In this document: piece after piece, positions 10,069 to 19,870 of the stretch
How positions within the stretch are numbered: the stretch's first letter is position 1
How the letters are laid out: every line of letters begins with the position of its first letter
From: Skeletonema tropicum
Lineage: Eukaryota; Bacillariophyta; Thalassiosirophyceae; Thalassiosirales; Thalassiosiraceae
Direction: 5' to 3'
DNA length: 64,000 bases
NCBI GenBank assembly: GCA_037178625.1
Contig: CM074134.1
Coordinates: 2,542,001 to 2,606,000 of the forward strand
Program-made: the position numbers and the translations under genes
Notes under the pieces: model-generated
Told to the model about the DNA's origin: nothing
The model's input: only the letters and a program-made list of their open reading frames with translations
Database searches by the model: none

Positions 10069-10350
10069 TTTCGATCGACTCTTTCTTTGATTTGGCTTGA
10101 TTTGACCCCTTGCCCCCCCCCGTTTTTAGAGTTTTCGATTGACTCTTTCTTTGATTGCCTTAGATTTGAATGTTCAGGGGGGGACACCCCCCCTTGCCCC
10201 CCCCCCGTGTTTAGAATTTTCGATTGACTCTTTCTTTGATTGGCTTAGATTTGATTGTTCAGGGGGGACACCCCCCCTTGCCCCCCCGTGTTTAGAATTT
10301 TCGATTGACTCTTTCTTTGATTGGCTTAGATTTGATTGTTCAGGGGGGGA
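10069..10350. repeat. Minisatellite, four units of 63-85 bp with G- and C-runs
   Basis: Four units anchored by TTTTCGATTGACTCTTTC at 10069, 10132, 10217 and 10299. Each unit ends with a run of G (CAGGGGGGACAC) facing a run of C (CCCCCCCTTGCCCCCCC), so single strands could form G/C hairpins or G-rich structures. The runs vary from 6 to 13 bases between units. Confidence 0.85.
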
Positions 10351-10907
10351 CACACGGAAGAGGCAAATGGACCTACTCTTCAAGATTTGATCAATCCCCG
10401 ACCATGGTGGGCACATGTTATGTAATTAATGCAATCTAAACAGCAAAGAAAATCTCTTTATTCGCCTCTTATCTGCTAGCTTCGTAACACGATCCCCCCC
10501 TACGAACAACAACATTACTGACATCTCAACCCCCCGCTTTCTCCTCCCCTGCATTGCAACTAAGGTATGGGTTGTGTGACAAACACTCTTTCAACACAGG
10601 CACTGTCGCATAAGTGCGAACAGGAAACTTGGTATTGTCATGCACAACAGCAATACGAAGAAGCCTCTCCTCAGCTCCTTGAGAATTGTATTTTTTCAAT
10701 CTCAGCAGTATATAAGTAGACACAATCAATATCGTAGTAGATAGCCGGTGCCTCCTCTCTTATTTAGAAAACCCGCGCAGCGGCTAGACGAGCGTCAGCG
10801 AGGCTAGTCTTCATGAGGAGGAAATAATGTGAGGTACGTAAATACCTTAGGAATTAATACTCATTTTTGCGGTTAGTAGGTTGCGCCGCTTATTTATCAG
10901 GCTCATT
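10351..10907. other. Gap without a supported gene
   Basis: A minus-strand open frame at 10526-10729 (67 codons, SQGAEERLLRIAVVHDNT) is the only candidate and has no support beyond length. Around 10770-10815 a partly palindromic GC-rich stretch (CGCAGCGGCTAGACGAGCG..CAGCGAGGCTAG) is visible. Confidence 0.4.
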
Positions 10908-11271
10908 TAAGGTTTTGGGTATTCGGCACTGCCGGATTTGCCGTTTTTCGGTGGCCATATTCGGCACTCCGCACTCCGGGCACTCGTCGGCACTCAGCTG
11001 TTTTCCTTATATCTTCGTCAATATTGGGTATTTTTTCATAATTAAAAATTTTTACATACTCTACTCGACTAGATCCAAAACTGCAATAAAAAGGATGATT
11101 TTGTGATTATCTCTAGAAGAAAATATTTTTCGGCTCACCATTTCCAACTGGGAATGGCTATCAAATGGGACCGTCTACAAATGGGAATGACTATCAAATG
11201 GGACTTTTTACACCCCACTGCCGAATGACTGCCGAATCTCGGATTTTGACTGCCGAATACCCAAAACCTTA
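10908..11271. mobile_element. hAT-type MITE, 364 bp
   Basis: Perfect 21-base terminal inverted repeats (TAAGGTTTTGGGTATTCGG followed by CA; 10908-10928 and the complement at 11251-11271) are flanked on both sides by the direct repeat GGCTCATT (10900-10907 and 11272-11279). An 8-base target duplication and short inverted ends starting TA/CA are characteristic of the hAT superfamily. No transposase is encoded, so it would depend on an element elsewhere. Subterminal copies of ATTCGGCA occur inside both ends. It sits 62 bases upstream of the dephospho-CoA kinase ATG. Confidence 0.85.
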
Positions 11272-11332
11272 GGCTCATTCATGGTCATGGCTCATACGTG
11301 CGAGAGCGCTAGCGACCACTACCGAGAGAACA

Positions 11333-12349
11333 ATGCCGACCATTGCTCCCTCTAGCAGCCTGCATATGTCCAACACCACCATGGTCACATCCTTCTTTTC
11401 TCTGTTAATCATTACTTGGACGGGACTGCACTTTTCTAGCGCATTTCAATCCACATCATATGCTACGACTACATCAATCAGTTCCTTGTGTAGACCAACT
11501 TTGAAATCAATCAGTAGTGAACAAAAAACAATATCACTGCCTATAAGAGACAAAAACAGTCAATCTAAGTCGCCATTGTTCAGTGTAGCATCGGAAGAGC
11601 ACGAAATAACAACTCCGGGAGTCAACAAGATGAAGATATTAGGCATCTGCGGAGGAATAGGCTCCGGAAAAAGCACGGCATGTCAACTAATGGTTGACAA
11701 CCTAGGTTGTGTTGCAAGAATCGACGCTGACAAATTAGCTCACTGCGTCTATGAACCAGGAAGTCAATCTCTGCAAGAAATAGTGGCAGAATTTGGAAAC
11801 GATGTTCTGGTCGGTGCTGAAATTGATCGTCAAAAACTTGGGGCTATTGTCTTTAGTGATCCAAATGCAATGTCGAAATTGGAGAAGATTGTTTGGCCTC
11901 ATGTTCGAACTAAAATTGAAGAGCGGATAAATGAAATTACAGCTGAATACCAATCTTCTTCTACATCATCATCTACTGTGGGTGATAATGAGATCATTAT
12001 TGTAGAAGCTGCTCTACTACTCGAAACAGATTGGCATGACATGCTAGATGGGCTTTGGGTAGTTCAAGCATCTCCAAGTGTAGCAGTGAAAAGATTGATG
12101 GAAAATCGTGGACTGACCGAAGAGGATGCCTTGGTACGGATTCGTGCCCAACAAAAGAGGCGGAGTCTTCTCAGTAAGAGTGAGGATTCGGAATGTATAA
12201 GTGATGAATTGCGTGATGAAATGGAAAAGGGAATAGTTACAGCTGTTGTAACGAATGATGGGACCATGGAGGATTTACAGGAAAAACTGGAGAAAACTCT
12301 TTGTGACGATGCTGCGTTCAAAGCAGCTGATCATGTTGTATGTAGTTAG
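11333..12349 (+). CDS. coaE: Dephospho-CoA kinase, probably plastid-targeted
   Basis: Catalyses the last step of coenzyme A synthesis, phosphorylation of dephospho-CoA at the 3' hydroxyl of ribose. The P-loop GGIGSGKST (about residues 106-114) is followed by the expected RIDADKLAHCVYEPG, GAIVFSDPNAMSKLEKIVWPHV, a hydrophobic strand IIVEAALLLE, and the LID-type segment RLMENRGLTEEDALVRI. The N-terminus has a hydrophobic signal (SFFSLLIITWTGLHF) ending in SSAF-QS and then a Ser/Thr-rich stretch, the two-part diatom plastid address with Phe at +1. Bacterial enzymes have about 200 residues; the extra ~100 here are the targeting region. Single exon, start at ATG 11333, next to a MITE. CoA is required for plastid fatty acid synthesis, which fits the location. 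Confidence 0.88.
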   Translation: MPTIAPSSSLHMSNTTMVTSFFSLLIITWTGLHFSSAFQSTSYATTTSISSLCRPTLKSISSEQKTISLPIRDKNSQSKSPLFSVASEEHEITTPGVNKMKILGICGGIGSGKSTACQLMVDNLGCVARIDADKLAHCVYEPGSQSLQEIVAEFGNDVLVGAEIDRQKLGAIVFSDPNAMSKLEKIVWPHVRTKIEERINEITAEYQSSSTSSSTVGDNEIIIVEAALLLETDWHDMLDGLWVVQASPSVAVKRLMENRGLTEEDALVRIRAQQKRRSLLSKSEDSECISDELRDEMEKGIVTAVVTNDGTMEDLQEKLEKTLCDDAAFKAADHVVCS

Positions 12350-12490
12350 AAGGTTGAGATGGTACTTAACTGATAATCTTACTGATTTAAGTGCCGATAT
12401 TAAGATATAAACTGTGTAAGTGTTACACATAGCATCAAAGTGATACTTTCATCTTACTATCCACTTGTATTACAAACCGTGTATCTAATA

Positions 12491-12991
12491 TTACAAAGAG
12501 GCTCTTCTCGCCTCTTTGAGCCCCGACGCCGTCTTCCCTCCCTTTTCTTTCCACTCCTGGTACAAAACATCACTTCTTTGCTTCCGAAAAATCACTCTCC
12601 CGAACGTCCTCTTGACATTCTCGGTGAGAACGTCGGTCTTGTCTCTGAAATCTGACTTAGTAATACTTGTTCTCCGATCTTTCCTCGCTTTTTCTATTTC
12701 CTGAGCGGTTCGCTTCAAATCTTCACCAGAGAATCCCGCATCTATCAACCAGTCTGTACGGACGTAGTCGGGCACTCTGATCTCTTGTTTGGAGCGGCGA
12801 TCATGTTCTCTGTACTTCTCCCAATCTTCGAGGGGCAGCGACACGGAGCTTCTTTGATCATGTGCCCAATCAAGCGTGATGGGAGGGCCGGCAGACACAG
12901 AGGGGTTGTCACCGAGGATTCTTGGATACTCTCTGACTTCGACGCTTTTAAAGCTTACTCCTTTGGACAACTGTGGCCTTGGAGCGGTCAT
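12491..12991 (-). CDS. Diatom-family small protein with VREYPRILGDNPSVSAGPP signature
   Basis: A 166-residue intronless frame from ATG 12991. Near the N-terminus it carries VSFKSVEVREYPRILGDNP followed by SVSAGPPITLDW, a signature found in many uncharacterised diatom and other algal proteins. The rest is basic and charged (EDLKRTAQEIEKARKDRR), probably helical. Function unknown in the family. It faces the 3' end of the dephospho-CoA kinase gene with about 140 bases between stops. Confidence 0.8.
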   Translation of the reverse strand: MTAPRPQLSKGVSFKSVEVREYPRILGDNPSVSAGPPITLDWAHDQRSSVSLPLEDWEKYREHDRRSKQEIRVPDYVRTDWLIDAGFSGEDLKRTAQEIEKARKDRRTSITKSDFRDKTDVLTENVKRTFGRVIFRKQRSDVLYQEWKEKGGKTASGLKEARRASL

Positions 12992-14062
12992 TGTTACATA
13001 GGTATAAAAGATAAGGAGGTATAATAAGTAGGCATACTACAATATTGAGAAGGCGTCAGTCTGGTAGGTGAATAGTGCTTCTTCACGTCGACGCCAAATG
13101 AGTTTCTCTAAAAGGATATATCAATACGCTCAATACGCTGATGTTCGATTTAAGACCGAAGAAATCTTGAGAAGAAATGTATTTGCAATGAAGGCCAAGA
13201 TTGATGTTTGTAGCGTAAACGGCAACACTTGTGAAGTTGTATCTAAGGCGAATGTAATTGCAGAGCGATTTGTGTTCTAGAGACAGAGTGGCATGCTGCG
13301 CTGATGTTCTCGGGTTCTACTCAAAGTGCTGCACTGCCGGCAGCAGATTTCACGACCACCCTGTTTGTCTCTAAGTAGTAGCCTATCTCGATAAGCCTAC
13401 TGTCGTTCGCTTCATACGTCAGCGTATTCGACGACTTCAATGAGAAAGATTCATTTTATGTACGTAGGAAATTGATATGATTTTTTCCTTCATTTGGATA
13501 ACCCCTAACGTATTGGCCAATTTAGCTCACATTTGGCACTAAAGCTTTCAGTTTAGAAATTTCTTGTCGAAAACGGCATCTCTTGACCTTAAGTAGCGTC
13601 ATCACAACCATGACAGCTGCTAAACCTGGATAGGTGACGAGTCTTGTATCATTTCTAAGGAGTTCTTCGGAACACGTACTGTTCGTGAGAAGGCAAAAAG
13701 TTCGCAAAAATTTTGGCATCTGTTCGGTGTCATTGGAATGAAAAGCAGTGTCCGTGGTACGTAGGTAGACACATCTTTTGTCCGACCTGGGAACTTCAAG
13801 TGGAATTGTATTCTGAATATTGAATGGACTCTGGGAGAAGGGGATTCATAAGAAAAGCTCACCACCTGCTCAAGAGAGACACAACGCATGTTCAACATCA
13901 CAACAGCTGGCACCTGACACTCTAGAACCGACAGCTGCTTGCTCTTATTGTGTTGTACTTCGTACAACTCTTCACAACAGTATCTTCGCCCTTCGCCCAT
14001 TGCCATTGCCATGTCCATTTCCTTTCCTTCTACCTCGAAGTATTACTTACATCTAAGGAAAG
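12992..14062. other. Gap without a supported gene
   Basis: Several short open frames lie here (for example 13092-13280 plus, 13620-14018 minus) but none shows a recognisable domain or splice pattern. A basic peptide (FSKRIYQYAQYADVRFKTEEILRR begins this frame's middle part) at 13095-13280 is the most protein-like and could be an exon remnant; support is weak. Confidence 0.35.
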
Positions 14063-14773
14063 ATGATGATGAGTAACAGTACATCCGCAGCTCAAGCTTG
14101 TCGAGATGACGAACCGCTCAAGGAGAACATTGCATTTCAACGATGTTCTGACGGTGTTGAAAGTGAACACATTTTTCCGGAAACGAGATCAAGCGCTTCT
14201 CAACCTCAATCTTTCACCGAAGATCATGATAATCATGAAGCAGTAGGAACTGCTTGCAAGCAGCACAAGGGCAGGAAGAGAAACGTTAGCTTTTCTTCAG
14301 CATCTTGCCAAGTTATCCTCATCGATCATCAAACCGAAGGCCTTGAACAAGAGCTTTGGTACTCGCCATCAGATTTCATGTTCTTTGAAAATCAAGCTTG
14401 GCTAAGCTGCCAATTTATTCAAGAGAGCGTCGCCGATCAAGGCTCCTTCGATGATATGGGTCTTATCCTTGGACTCGAGAAGATGCTTCTATGTGACAGC
14501 TATCTTGATCGAAGGGAAGCATTGAGGAATGCTGTCTTGGACGAGCATGCTATTCAGAGTCTTGCCAAGGAAATCAAGCGGAGAGGCACAAAAGAAGGTT
14601 GTTGTGAATCAGATGGTGGAACAGAAGAGATTGGGATCATCCAGCTTGCTGCGACATCGGAAAGGAACTCTTCCTGGGCAAGAGATCGTGCATTTATGGC
14701 TGCTCTTGCACTTGAGCACGACCTTTCTACTTGTAGGGCTGAAGAGGACCTATTTTTTGATCTCGACATGTAA
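14063..14773 (+). CDS. Unknown protein of diatom type (VSFS...ELWYSPSDF)
   Basis: A single 236-codon frame from ATG 14063. The first ~75 residues are polar and likely disordered. At about residue 78 the pattern RKRNVSFSSASCQVILI followed after ~15 residues by QELWYSPSDFMFFE resembles a layout recurrent in uncharacterised diatom proteins, in which a VxF strand precedes a WYSxxDF motif. The second half is helical (YLDRREALRNAVLDEH, WARDRAFMAALALEHDL) and ends acidic. The start is certain to a few codons because three Met codons are adjacent. Function unknown. Confidence 0.7.
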   Translation: MMMSNSTSAAQACRDDEPLKENIAFQRCSDGVESEHIFPETRSSASQPQSFTEDHDNHEAVGTACKQHKGRKRNVSFSSASCQVILIDHQTEGLEQELWYSPSDFMFFENQAWLSCQFIQESVADQGSFDDMGLILGLEKMLLCDSYLDRREALRNAVLDEHAIQSLAKEIKRRGTKEGCCESDGGTEEIGIIQLAATSERNSSWARDRAFMAALALEHDLSTCRAEEDLFFDLDM

Positions 14774-15526
14774 CACAAATAATAGCACCAATTTCGATTT
14801 GCTTGCATTCTTTGACTAAGTTTCTTCCGTTCGTAAGGTATGATCGACTGTGCATGAGTAGGTGATGTTCTTCTTATCGTTTAGCGTAGCAAAGAACTTG
14901 ATGTGTAAATGTCGAAGCTTTAGACCAGGCTACAGGCCAATGCAGAAGTACCAATGCATGATGCAATGCATTCATAGAGTGCTGATTTATCTTGGAAAGT
15001 TCTAAATGGAGAACTTCAGTAGGTATCTCGCTCTCTTGATCTACTTCTTGATCCAGGAGCTACCAAAAGGGGTGTTCCAGGTGTTCCAAGACTTCATCGT
15101 AATGAATATAGTATATAGAGTCTCCAGAGGGTTGACTTGTTCCCGCTGCTTGAACAGGAAGAGCTTTTTCTCGTCACGAGTTCATGATCAAGCCAAGAAA
15201 TCTTCAAAAGATATAGAATCCTTACACTTACATTCTACAGGAGCCTCTACAATCGAGGAAGATGTTCTAGAGAGATCTCTGTAGCCTAATTCTTTGACAC
15301 CTATCATTATGTAATATAGCTGAGCCAAAATAAGTGCAAATCCAATGAAAACCTTTCATCCAAAAGCAGCAGCAGCAGCTAGCTTCGCCGCGCTAAACCT
15401 AGCCTACAACAAGAAAGAACCAGTCTATTCGTCGTTAATCCCAGAGGGTCTGTCATAAAACTACGAATCAAATCTCTCTCACACACAGAATCATCCATCA
15501 ATCATACTTATTTCTCAAAACTTCAT
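14774..15526. other. Gap without a supported gene
   Basis: An open frame at 15006-15284 (92 codons) begins with ATG and a hydrophobic stretch (YLALLIYFLIQEL) but lacks other support. A short AGC repeat is at 15366-15379. Likely 3' flanks of the two converging genes. Confidence 0.4.
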
Positions 15527-16924
15527 CTATCGAAGAAACTCTGGAATTCCTCCATCACCTCCATCATTTCCACCATCTTCATAAAATCCAGTCGCCAAGA
15601 CAGTTATTGACACAGTCCCATCCGTAATTTCATCATCGACCAACGCACCAAAGATGACATTGGCATCCTCATGAACATTATTGTAAATGACCTGAGCAGC
15701 TCTATCCACCTCTTGCAAACTCAAACTCTCCCCGCCAATAATATTGAAAACAACACCCGTAGCCTCATCGACCGGAGCATCCAACAACGGACTCGAAATA
15801 GCCGCCACAGCTGCATCCTCTGCCGAGGTCTTTCCTGTCCCCGTCCCAATCCCCATTAGGGCCGTACCAGCATCTTGCATCACACTCCTCACATCGGCAA
15901 AATCCACATTAATCAATCCAGGCCTGACAATAATCTCCGAAATCCCCACCACACCCTGCCTCAAAATATCATCTGCCACCCGAAAGCTTGCCTCCAAGGG
16001 TGTATTCTCCGGAATAATATCCAACAACTTATTATTACTCACAATAATCACCGTATCAACATGTTGTCTCAACCGATCAATCGCCTCAGTCGCCTGTCTC
16101 ATCCTCCTCCGTCCCTCGAAGGCAAATGGCTTGGTTACAATCGCCACAGTTAACGCACCACTCTCCTTACTAACCTCGGCAACGACCGGTGCGGCACCAC
16201 TCCCAGTACCACCACCCATACCACTCGTAATAAAACACAAATCGGCCCCTTCGACCATGGCACAAATCTCCTCCCGACTTTCCTCGGCAGCCAAACGTCC
16301 CATTTCGGGATTCCCACCAGCACCCAATCCACGTGTTACGGCACTCCCTATATTGAGAACACTGGCACCCTTGGCCTTGGAACGACCGAGAGCTTGTGCG
16401 TCTGTGTTGATGGCCCAGAATTCGACACCGGATATACGTGTGTCGAGCATCCGATCGACGGCGTTGGAACCACCCCCGCCCACGCCAAGGACTTTGATGA
16501 CGCAGGGGGAGAGACCACCGTCGGGCATGAGGGCGGTGGGGGTGGAGGAGAGGGTGGTGGAGGTTGTTTGATGGTGGTGTTGTTGGCTTTTTGTTTTTGA
16601 TTGTTGTGATTGACTAGTGCCGTACATTTCTTGTGTCATGCGGCGTAGTATACCAGACTCACGACGCATTCCCAAAAATGTTCGATTGGGTGCCACTGAT
16701 CGTGGTCCCTCCTCGTCATTATTGTTGCTCGTAACACTTAGATTATCATTGGAGGTGATGCTATCCTCATTATTGTTATTGGAATTATTCAACCTACTAC
16801 TTGCCGCTGCTGTCTTGTACACAAGTGATGGACGAGAGATTTGAAATGCTGAAGCAGTAGTCGAAATTCCTACTACGGCTATTGCACAGTAGGTTGCTGT
16901 CGATAACAACAATGACTTCACCAT
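15527..16924 (-). CDS. ftsZ: Plastid division protein FtsZ
   Basis: A 465-residue intronless frame. Residues 1-26 form a hydrophobic signal ending ASAF-QI (24-29), the diatom plastid motif; residues ~30-140 are a low-complexity Asn/Ser/Gln transit and linker region. The GTPase starts near residue 143 (IKVLGVGGGGSNAVDRM), with the tubulin signature GMGGGTGSG at 236-243, nucleotide-base contact NTDAQ, and the catalytic T7 loop NVDFADVRSVM. The last residues GGIPEFLR match the conserved C-terminal peptide by which bacterial-type FtsZ binds partners, so this is probably the form that keeps the tail (FtsZ2-like). It should polymerise on the stromal side of the plastid envelope to form the division ring. 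Core length agrees with the family. Confidence 0.95.
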   Translation of the reverse strand: MVKSLLLSTATYCAIAVVGISTTASAFQISRPSLVYKTAAASSRLNNSNNNNEDSITSNDNLSVTSNNNDEEGPRSVAPNRTFLGMRRESGILRRMTQEMYGTSQSQQSKTKSQQHHHQTTSTTLSSTPTALMPDGGLSPCVIKVLGVGGGGSNAVDRMLDTRISGVEFWAINTDAQALGRSKAKGASVLNIGSAVTRGLGAGGNPEMGRLAAEESREEICAMVEGADLCFITSGMGGGTGSGAAPVVAEVSKESGALTVAIVTKPFAFEGRRRMRQATEAIDRLRQHVDTVIIVSNNKLLDIIPENTPLEASFRVADDILRQGVVGISEIIVRPGLINVDFADVRSVMQDAGTALMGIGTGTGKTSAEDAAVAAISSPLLDAPVDEATGVVFNIIGGESLSLQEVDRAAQVIYNNVHEDANVIFGALVDDEITDGTVSITVLATGFYEDGGNDGGDGGIPEFLR

Positions 16925-17388
16925 CTTATAACTTCCTTGCTGTTGTTGTTGCGTATAATTGAAACAATACGAATGAGGCGTCTATTCAGTGCAGTGTTGC
17001 ACTGACAGCTGCCTGCAGTGTTGGTGGATTTGAATTGATTTGAATCAAAAGTTGATGGATTTGAAATAATTTGGTGGGCCGGCGGGGGGCGTGTCGGTAG
17101 GTGTCATGTTTTGTGTGGTTGAAATTCCAGCTGGAAAAGATTGGGCCTGTGACGTCAGTGTGTGTGGCAGCTCTTATCTCCTTTTCCTTTTGTTGGGGGG
17201 GCAGATTGATGCATCATCTGATGCTTTTGTTCGACGATGTCGATGCTTTTGCATCTTCCATCTTGCAGCTTGCATCAGCTTGCATCGCATGCCTTCTGTA
17301 ACTTGGTTGAGTTCATTATTATCGTATTATTAATCAAGACGGAGGACTGACATTCACGCTACGGCTGCAGACCATAGATTAATATACA
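16925..17388. promoter_or_regulatory. Divergent promoter region between FtsZ and TPR gene
   Basis: The two plastid-addressed genes are transcribed away from each other from this 464-base gap, so it should hold both promoters. I see GA/TC-rich patches and ATGCATC/GATGCA-like words around 17210-17290 but no motif I can name with confidence. Confidence 0.4.
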
Positions 17389-18268
17389 ATGAAGTCGCTC
17401 GCCACCATTCTCCTTATCATTACCTGCACAAATGCCTTTACGGGCAGCACATGCAAAAGAAGAATACTGCAACAACCAACAATCAATGATGATGGTCCAA
17501 TAATGACAAGATTACAATCATCATCGTCATCATCATCGGCGTCTTCATCGTCGAATTCTTCTTCAGATAAATCATCTAGATTACCGCCACCACCATCGAC
17601 ATTTCGAGAGGCAGAGGTGGCTGGATTACGTTTGATGCAGGATGGACGACATGAGGAGGCTTTGAAGGGTGAGTTCAATATATACTTGTTTCATTTTGTA
17701 TGCGTTGATTTGAATGAGAATTTGGCTTGCTCATCTTTCATCTCTGAAACTATTGATAATTGGATTGCTTGCAATGATGATTATGATGTTGGTACGTGAT
17801 ATGGATGAATAATACGAAAAACAAACAAATCACAATACTCGTTGTTAAATAAACAACACAATCAAACGCACAATCCTCACTCACACAACAAAAATAAACA
17901 AAACAGCATTCCAAAAAGCAATGTCCCTCCCGGGAAGCCGACCCGACATTCTCCGCACAGCCAACGTTCCCGGTCCCTCACCAGTCGGAGGCTCTACAGG
18001 AGGCACTCAAGACCGCTTCGTTCAAAACCTCGATGAATTCGAATTCCAGGCAGCTCACTACAATGTGGCATGTGCACATGCCTGTCTGGGCAATGTGGCG
18101 GATGCAGTGAATAATTTACAAAAGGCGTTTGAGTATGGGTTTGATAATTTTGCAACGGTGAGGGCTGATCCCGATTTGGGTAATTTGGAGGGAACGAGGG
18201 AGTTTGATGCGTTGATGAAGAAGTGGGATCCGAAGAGTCGTGGGATAATGGGTTTGTTTGGAAAGTAG
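17389..18268 (+). CDS. Plastid-targeted TPR-like protein
   Basis: Two exons, 17389-17668 and 17907-18268, with donor G/GTGAGT and acceptor AAACAG; splicing restores GRHEEALKAFQKAMSLPG, a textbook tetratricopeptide helix pair interrupted by the intron. The N-terminus MKSLATILLIITCTNAF-TG is a signal peptide with an AF plastid site. A Ser-rich linker (about residues 44-62) precedes the TPR region. A second TPR (AHYNVACAHACLGNVADAVNNLQKAFEYG) follows in exon 2, then a short FATVRADPDLGNLEG segment typical of such plastid TPR proteins. Total about 213 residues. TPR domains bind peptides in assembly complexes; its partner is unknown. The gene is divergent from plastid ftsZ. Confidence 0.85.
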
Positions 18269-19086
18269 AGATGTGGGTATTTTGGGCGCAGGCAAGGTGA
18301 ATGGACGATGGTTGCATTTGGTGTCATTGATAGAGGAGGTGGATATGCTCGGATGAACCAAGAGGAACAAAATTTTGCAAGAAGAGATGATGAAGGCGCA
18401 AGGGTTTACGGCTAATAAAGTAGATTGAAGCTCTCATCGTTTACCAACTCTTACTTGTGAGACAATCTGCTTCAACAAAGACAGGCGCAAATAAAAAGAG
18501 CTAGGGTAATTTAAAAGTATCTAGCGACAAGCCTGCAGAACAAGATTTACCCTAGCTCTTTTTGTTTGCGCCTGTCTTTGTTTAAGCAGATTGACTGTCG
18601 CTACACTATTATCTATTGTATTTGACTACGATCGACTTCTCTGACGGTGAAGAGTGTAACAAGCGTAACATAGAAGCTTGTCTGTTATCATGCATGATGC
18701 GAGAGAGGAAAGTCTTGGATTATTACTCTCTACACGCATGCATGAATAGATTAGAATATGAAGTACGCACGATCTGCCTGTCCACCGTCCGTTTCCAGTC
18801 CCTCCTCGCTCTTCTTCCAACACACCGCAGCGCATCGGATCGCCGACAAACACGCACCTCAAAAACCAAAGCTGCCGGATCCGGGATGATTCAAATGGAT
18901 TGTAGTTTTCTACAGCTGCCATTCTACGTAGGAATAATAGATCTTTGGCACCAGCCTTCGAAAAACATCCCTCCCCCTCCCACCAAAGCACAACGGAAGC
19001 AGGCATCCCCGCATACCGCCGACAACAATCCCAAGCGATCACACCTAATAAGTACAGCGAAGCACCCCCTCTTTTACATATAAAGC
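18269..19086. other. Gap containing a hairpin element
   Basis: Contains the inverted repeat described at 18463-18593. Open frames on both strands between 18616 and 19162 overlap, the plus one begins with TTG, and neither shows a domain; I do not support them. Confidence 0.5.
18463..18593. repeat. Foldback hairpin, 47-bp arms and 37-bp loop
   Basis: Arms 18463-18509 and 18547-18593 are inverted copies with 45 of 47 positions matching (starting CAATCTGCTT, ending GCTAGGGTAA at the loop side). The RNA would form an almost perfect stem. It may be a short foldback MITE or, if transcribed, a small-RNA precursor. No clear target duplication was found next to the arms. Confidence 0.8.
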
Positions 19087-19870
19087 ATGGCAATTCATAT
19101 AAATAATGATAGAAATAAACTTCCGACAAAGTCTGCGGCGGTGATGCGAAAAAATGCCCCAACTAAGCCTCCGCTGACAGTCCCTACACCCAACGGGACC
19201 ATAAAATTGAGGTAAGCATTAGTTTCGGTGTTGGTCTTTTGCCGACCTCAACCTGATAATTTTTACTACGGTCAATCTACTGTGACGTATGACATACATG
19301 ACATAGAACCGATCTTCAAATGACTAGTCCTTTAGAGGCCTTTTACCCGTCGGCATTGTATATGTCAATGTGTATCCTTTTCCTTTCACATTATGACCCC
19401 ATCTCATGCTCACATCACTTCCTTCATCATTTCACAGCGGCAAATATGGAAGATGGACACCTGCAGAAAAAGCCGCGTTTCTAACAGGTCTGAAACGATT
19501 TGGTAGAGGCAAATGGAAGGAGATTGCCAAATTGATACCTTCGCGGTCAACTGGTGAGTGCAGAACGAGAACGCTTTTTTCCATCATTTTCACTTTTTCA
19601 TAATTTCCATCCTATCATGCTCACCATATCCTCCCTCTATCGATATAACCACCAGTCCAAGTAAAAACACACGCCCAAATGATCATGAGACGCGTCGACG
19701 CAGGCGAAGACGTCTTTGCCGATCTACGTGCCTACGAAAATGCTACCATGATACGTCCACCATATCCTCCACTCTCGAAAGAGACAATCAAAATGTATCA
19801 AAAACTAACGTCAGTAGATCAAGGAGCTGTGCAAATTCTATTGATGCTGCACAAGAATAAGTATTCGTAG
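19087..19870 (+). CDS. Myb/SANT-type DNA-binding protein (SHAQKYF-like)
   Basis: Three exons, 19087-19211, 19438-19553 and 19656-19870, with GT..AG introns of 226 and 102 bases that keep the frame. The N-terminus is short and basic (about 41 residues, ending PTPNGTIKLS). A single Myb-like repeat follows: GKYGRWTPAEKAAFLTGL, RFGRGKWKEIAKLIPSRST, then QVKTHAQMIMRR, where VKTHAQ is the variant of the SHAQKY motif seen in one-repeat plant- and algal-type Myb proteins. Conserved Trp residues of the repeat are present (W in GRWTP and GKWKE); the third helix carries THAQ in place of the usual third Trp, as expected. A short C-terminal region of ~55 residues has no known domain. Likely a nuclear transcription factor. 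Confidence 0.85.

Noticed and set aside
15744..16571. 275-codon plus-strand open frame
   Set aside because: Antisense shadow of ftsZ.
18616..19162. Two overlapping open frames before the Myb gene
   Set aside because: They lie on opposite strands over the same bases, the plus one opens with TTG, and neither has recognisable sequence.
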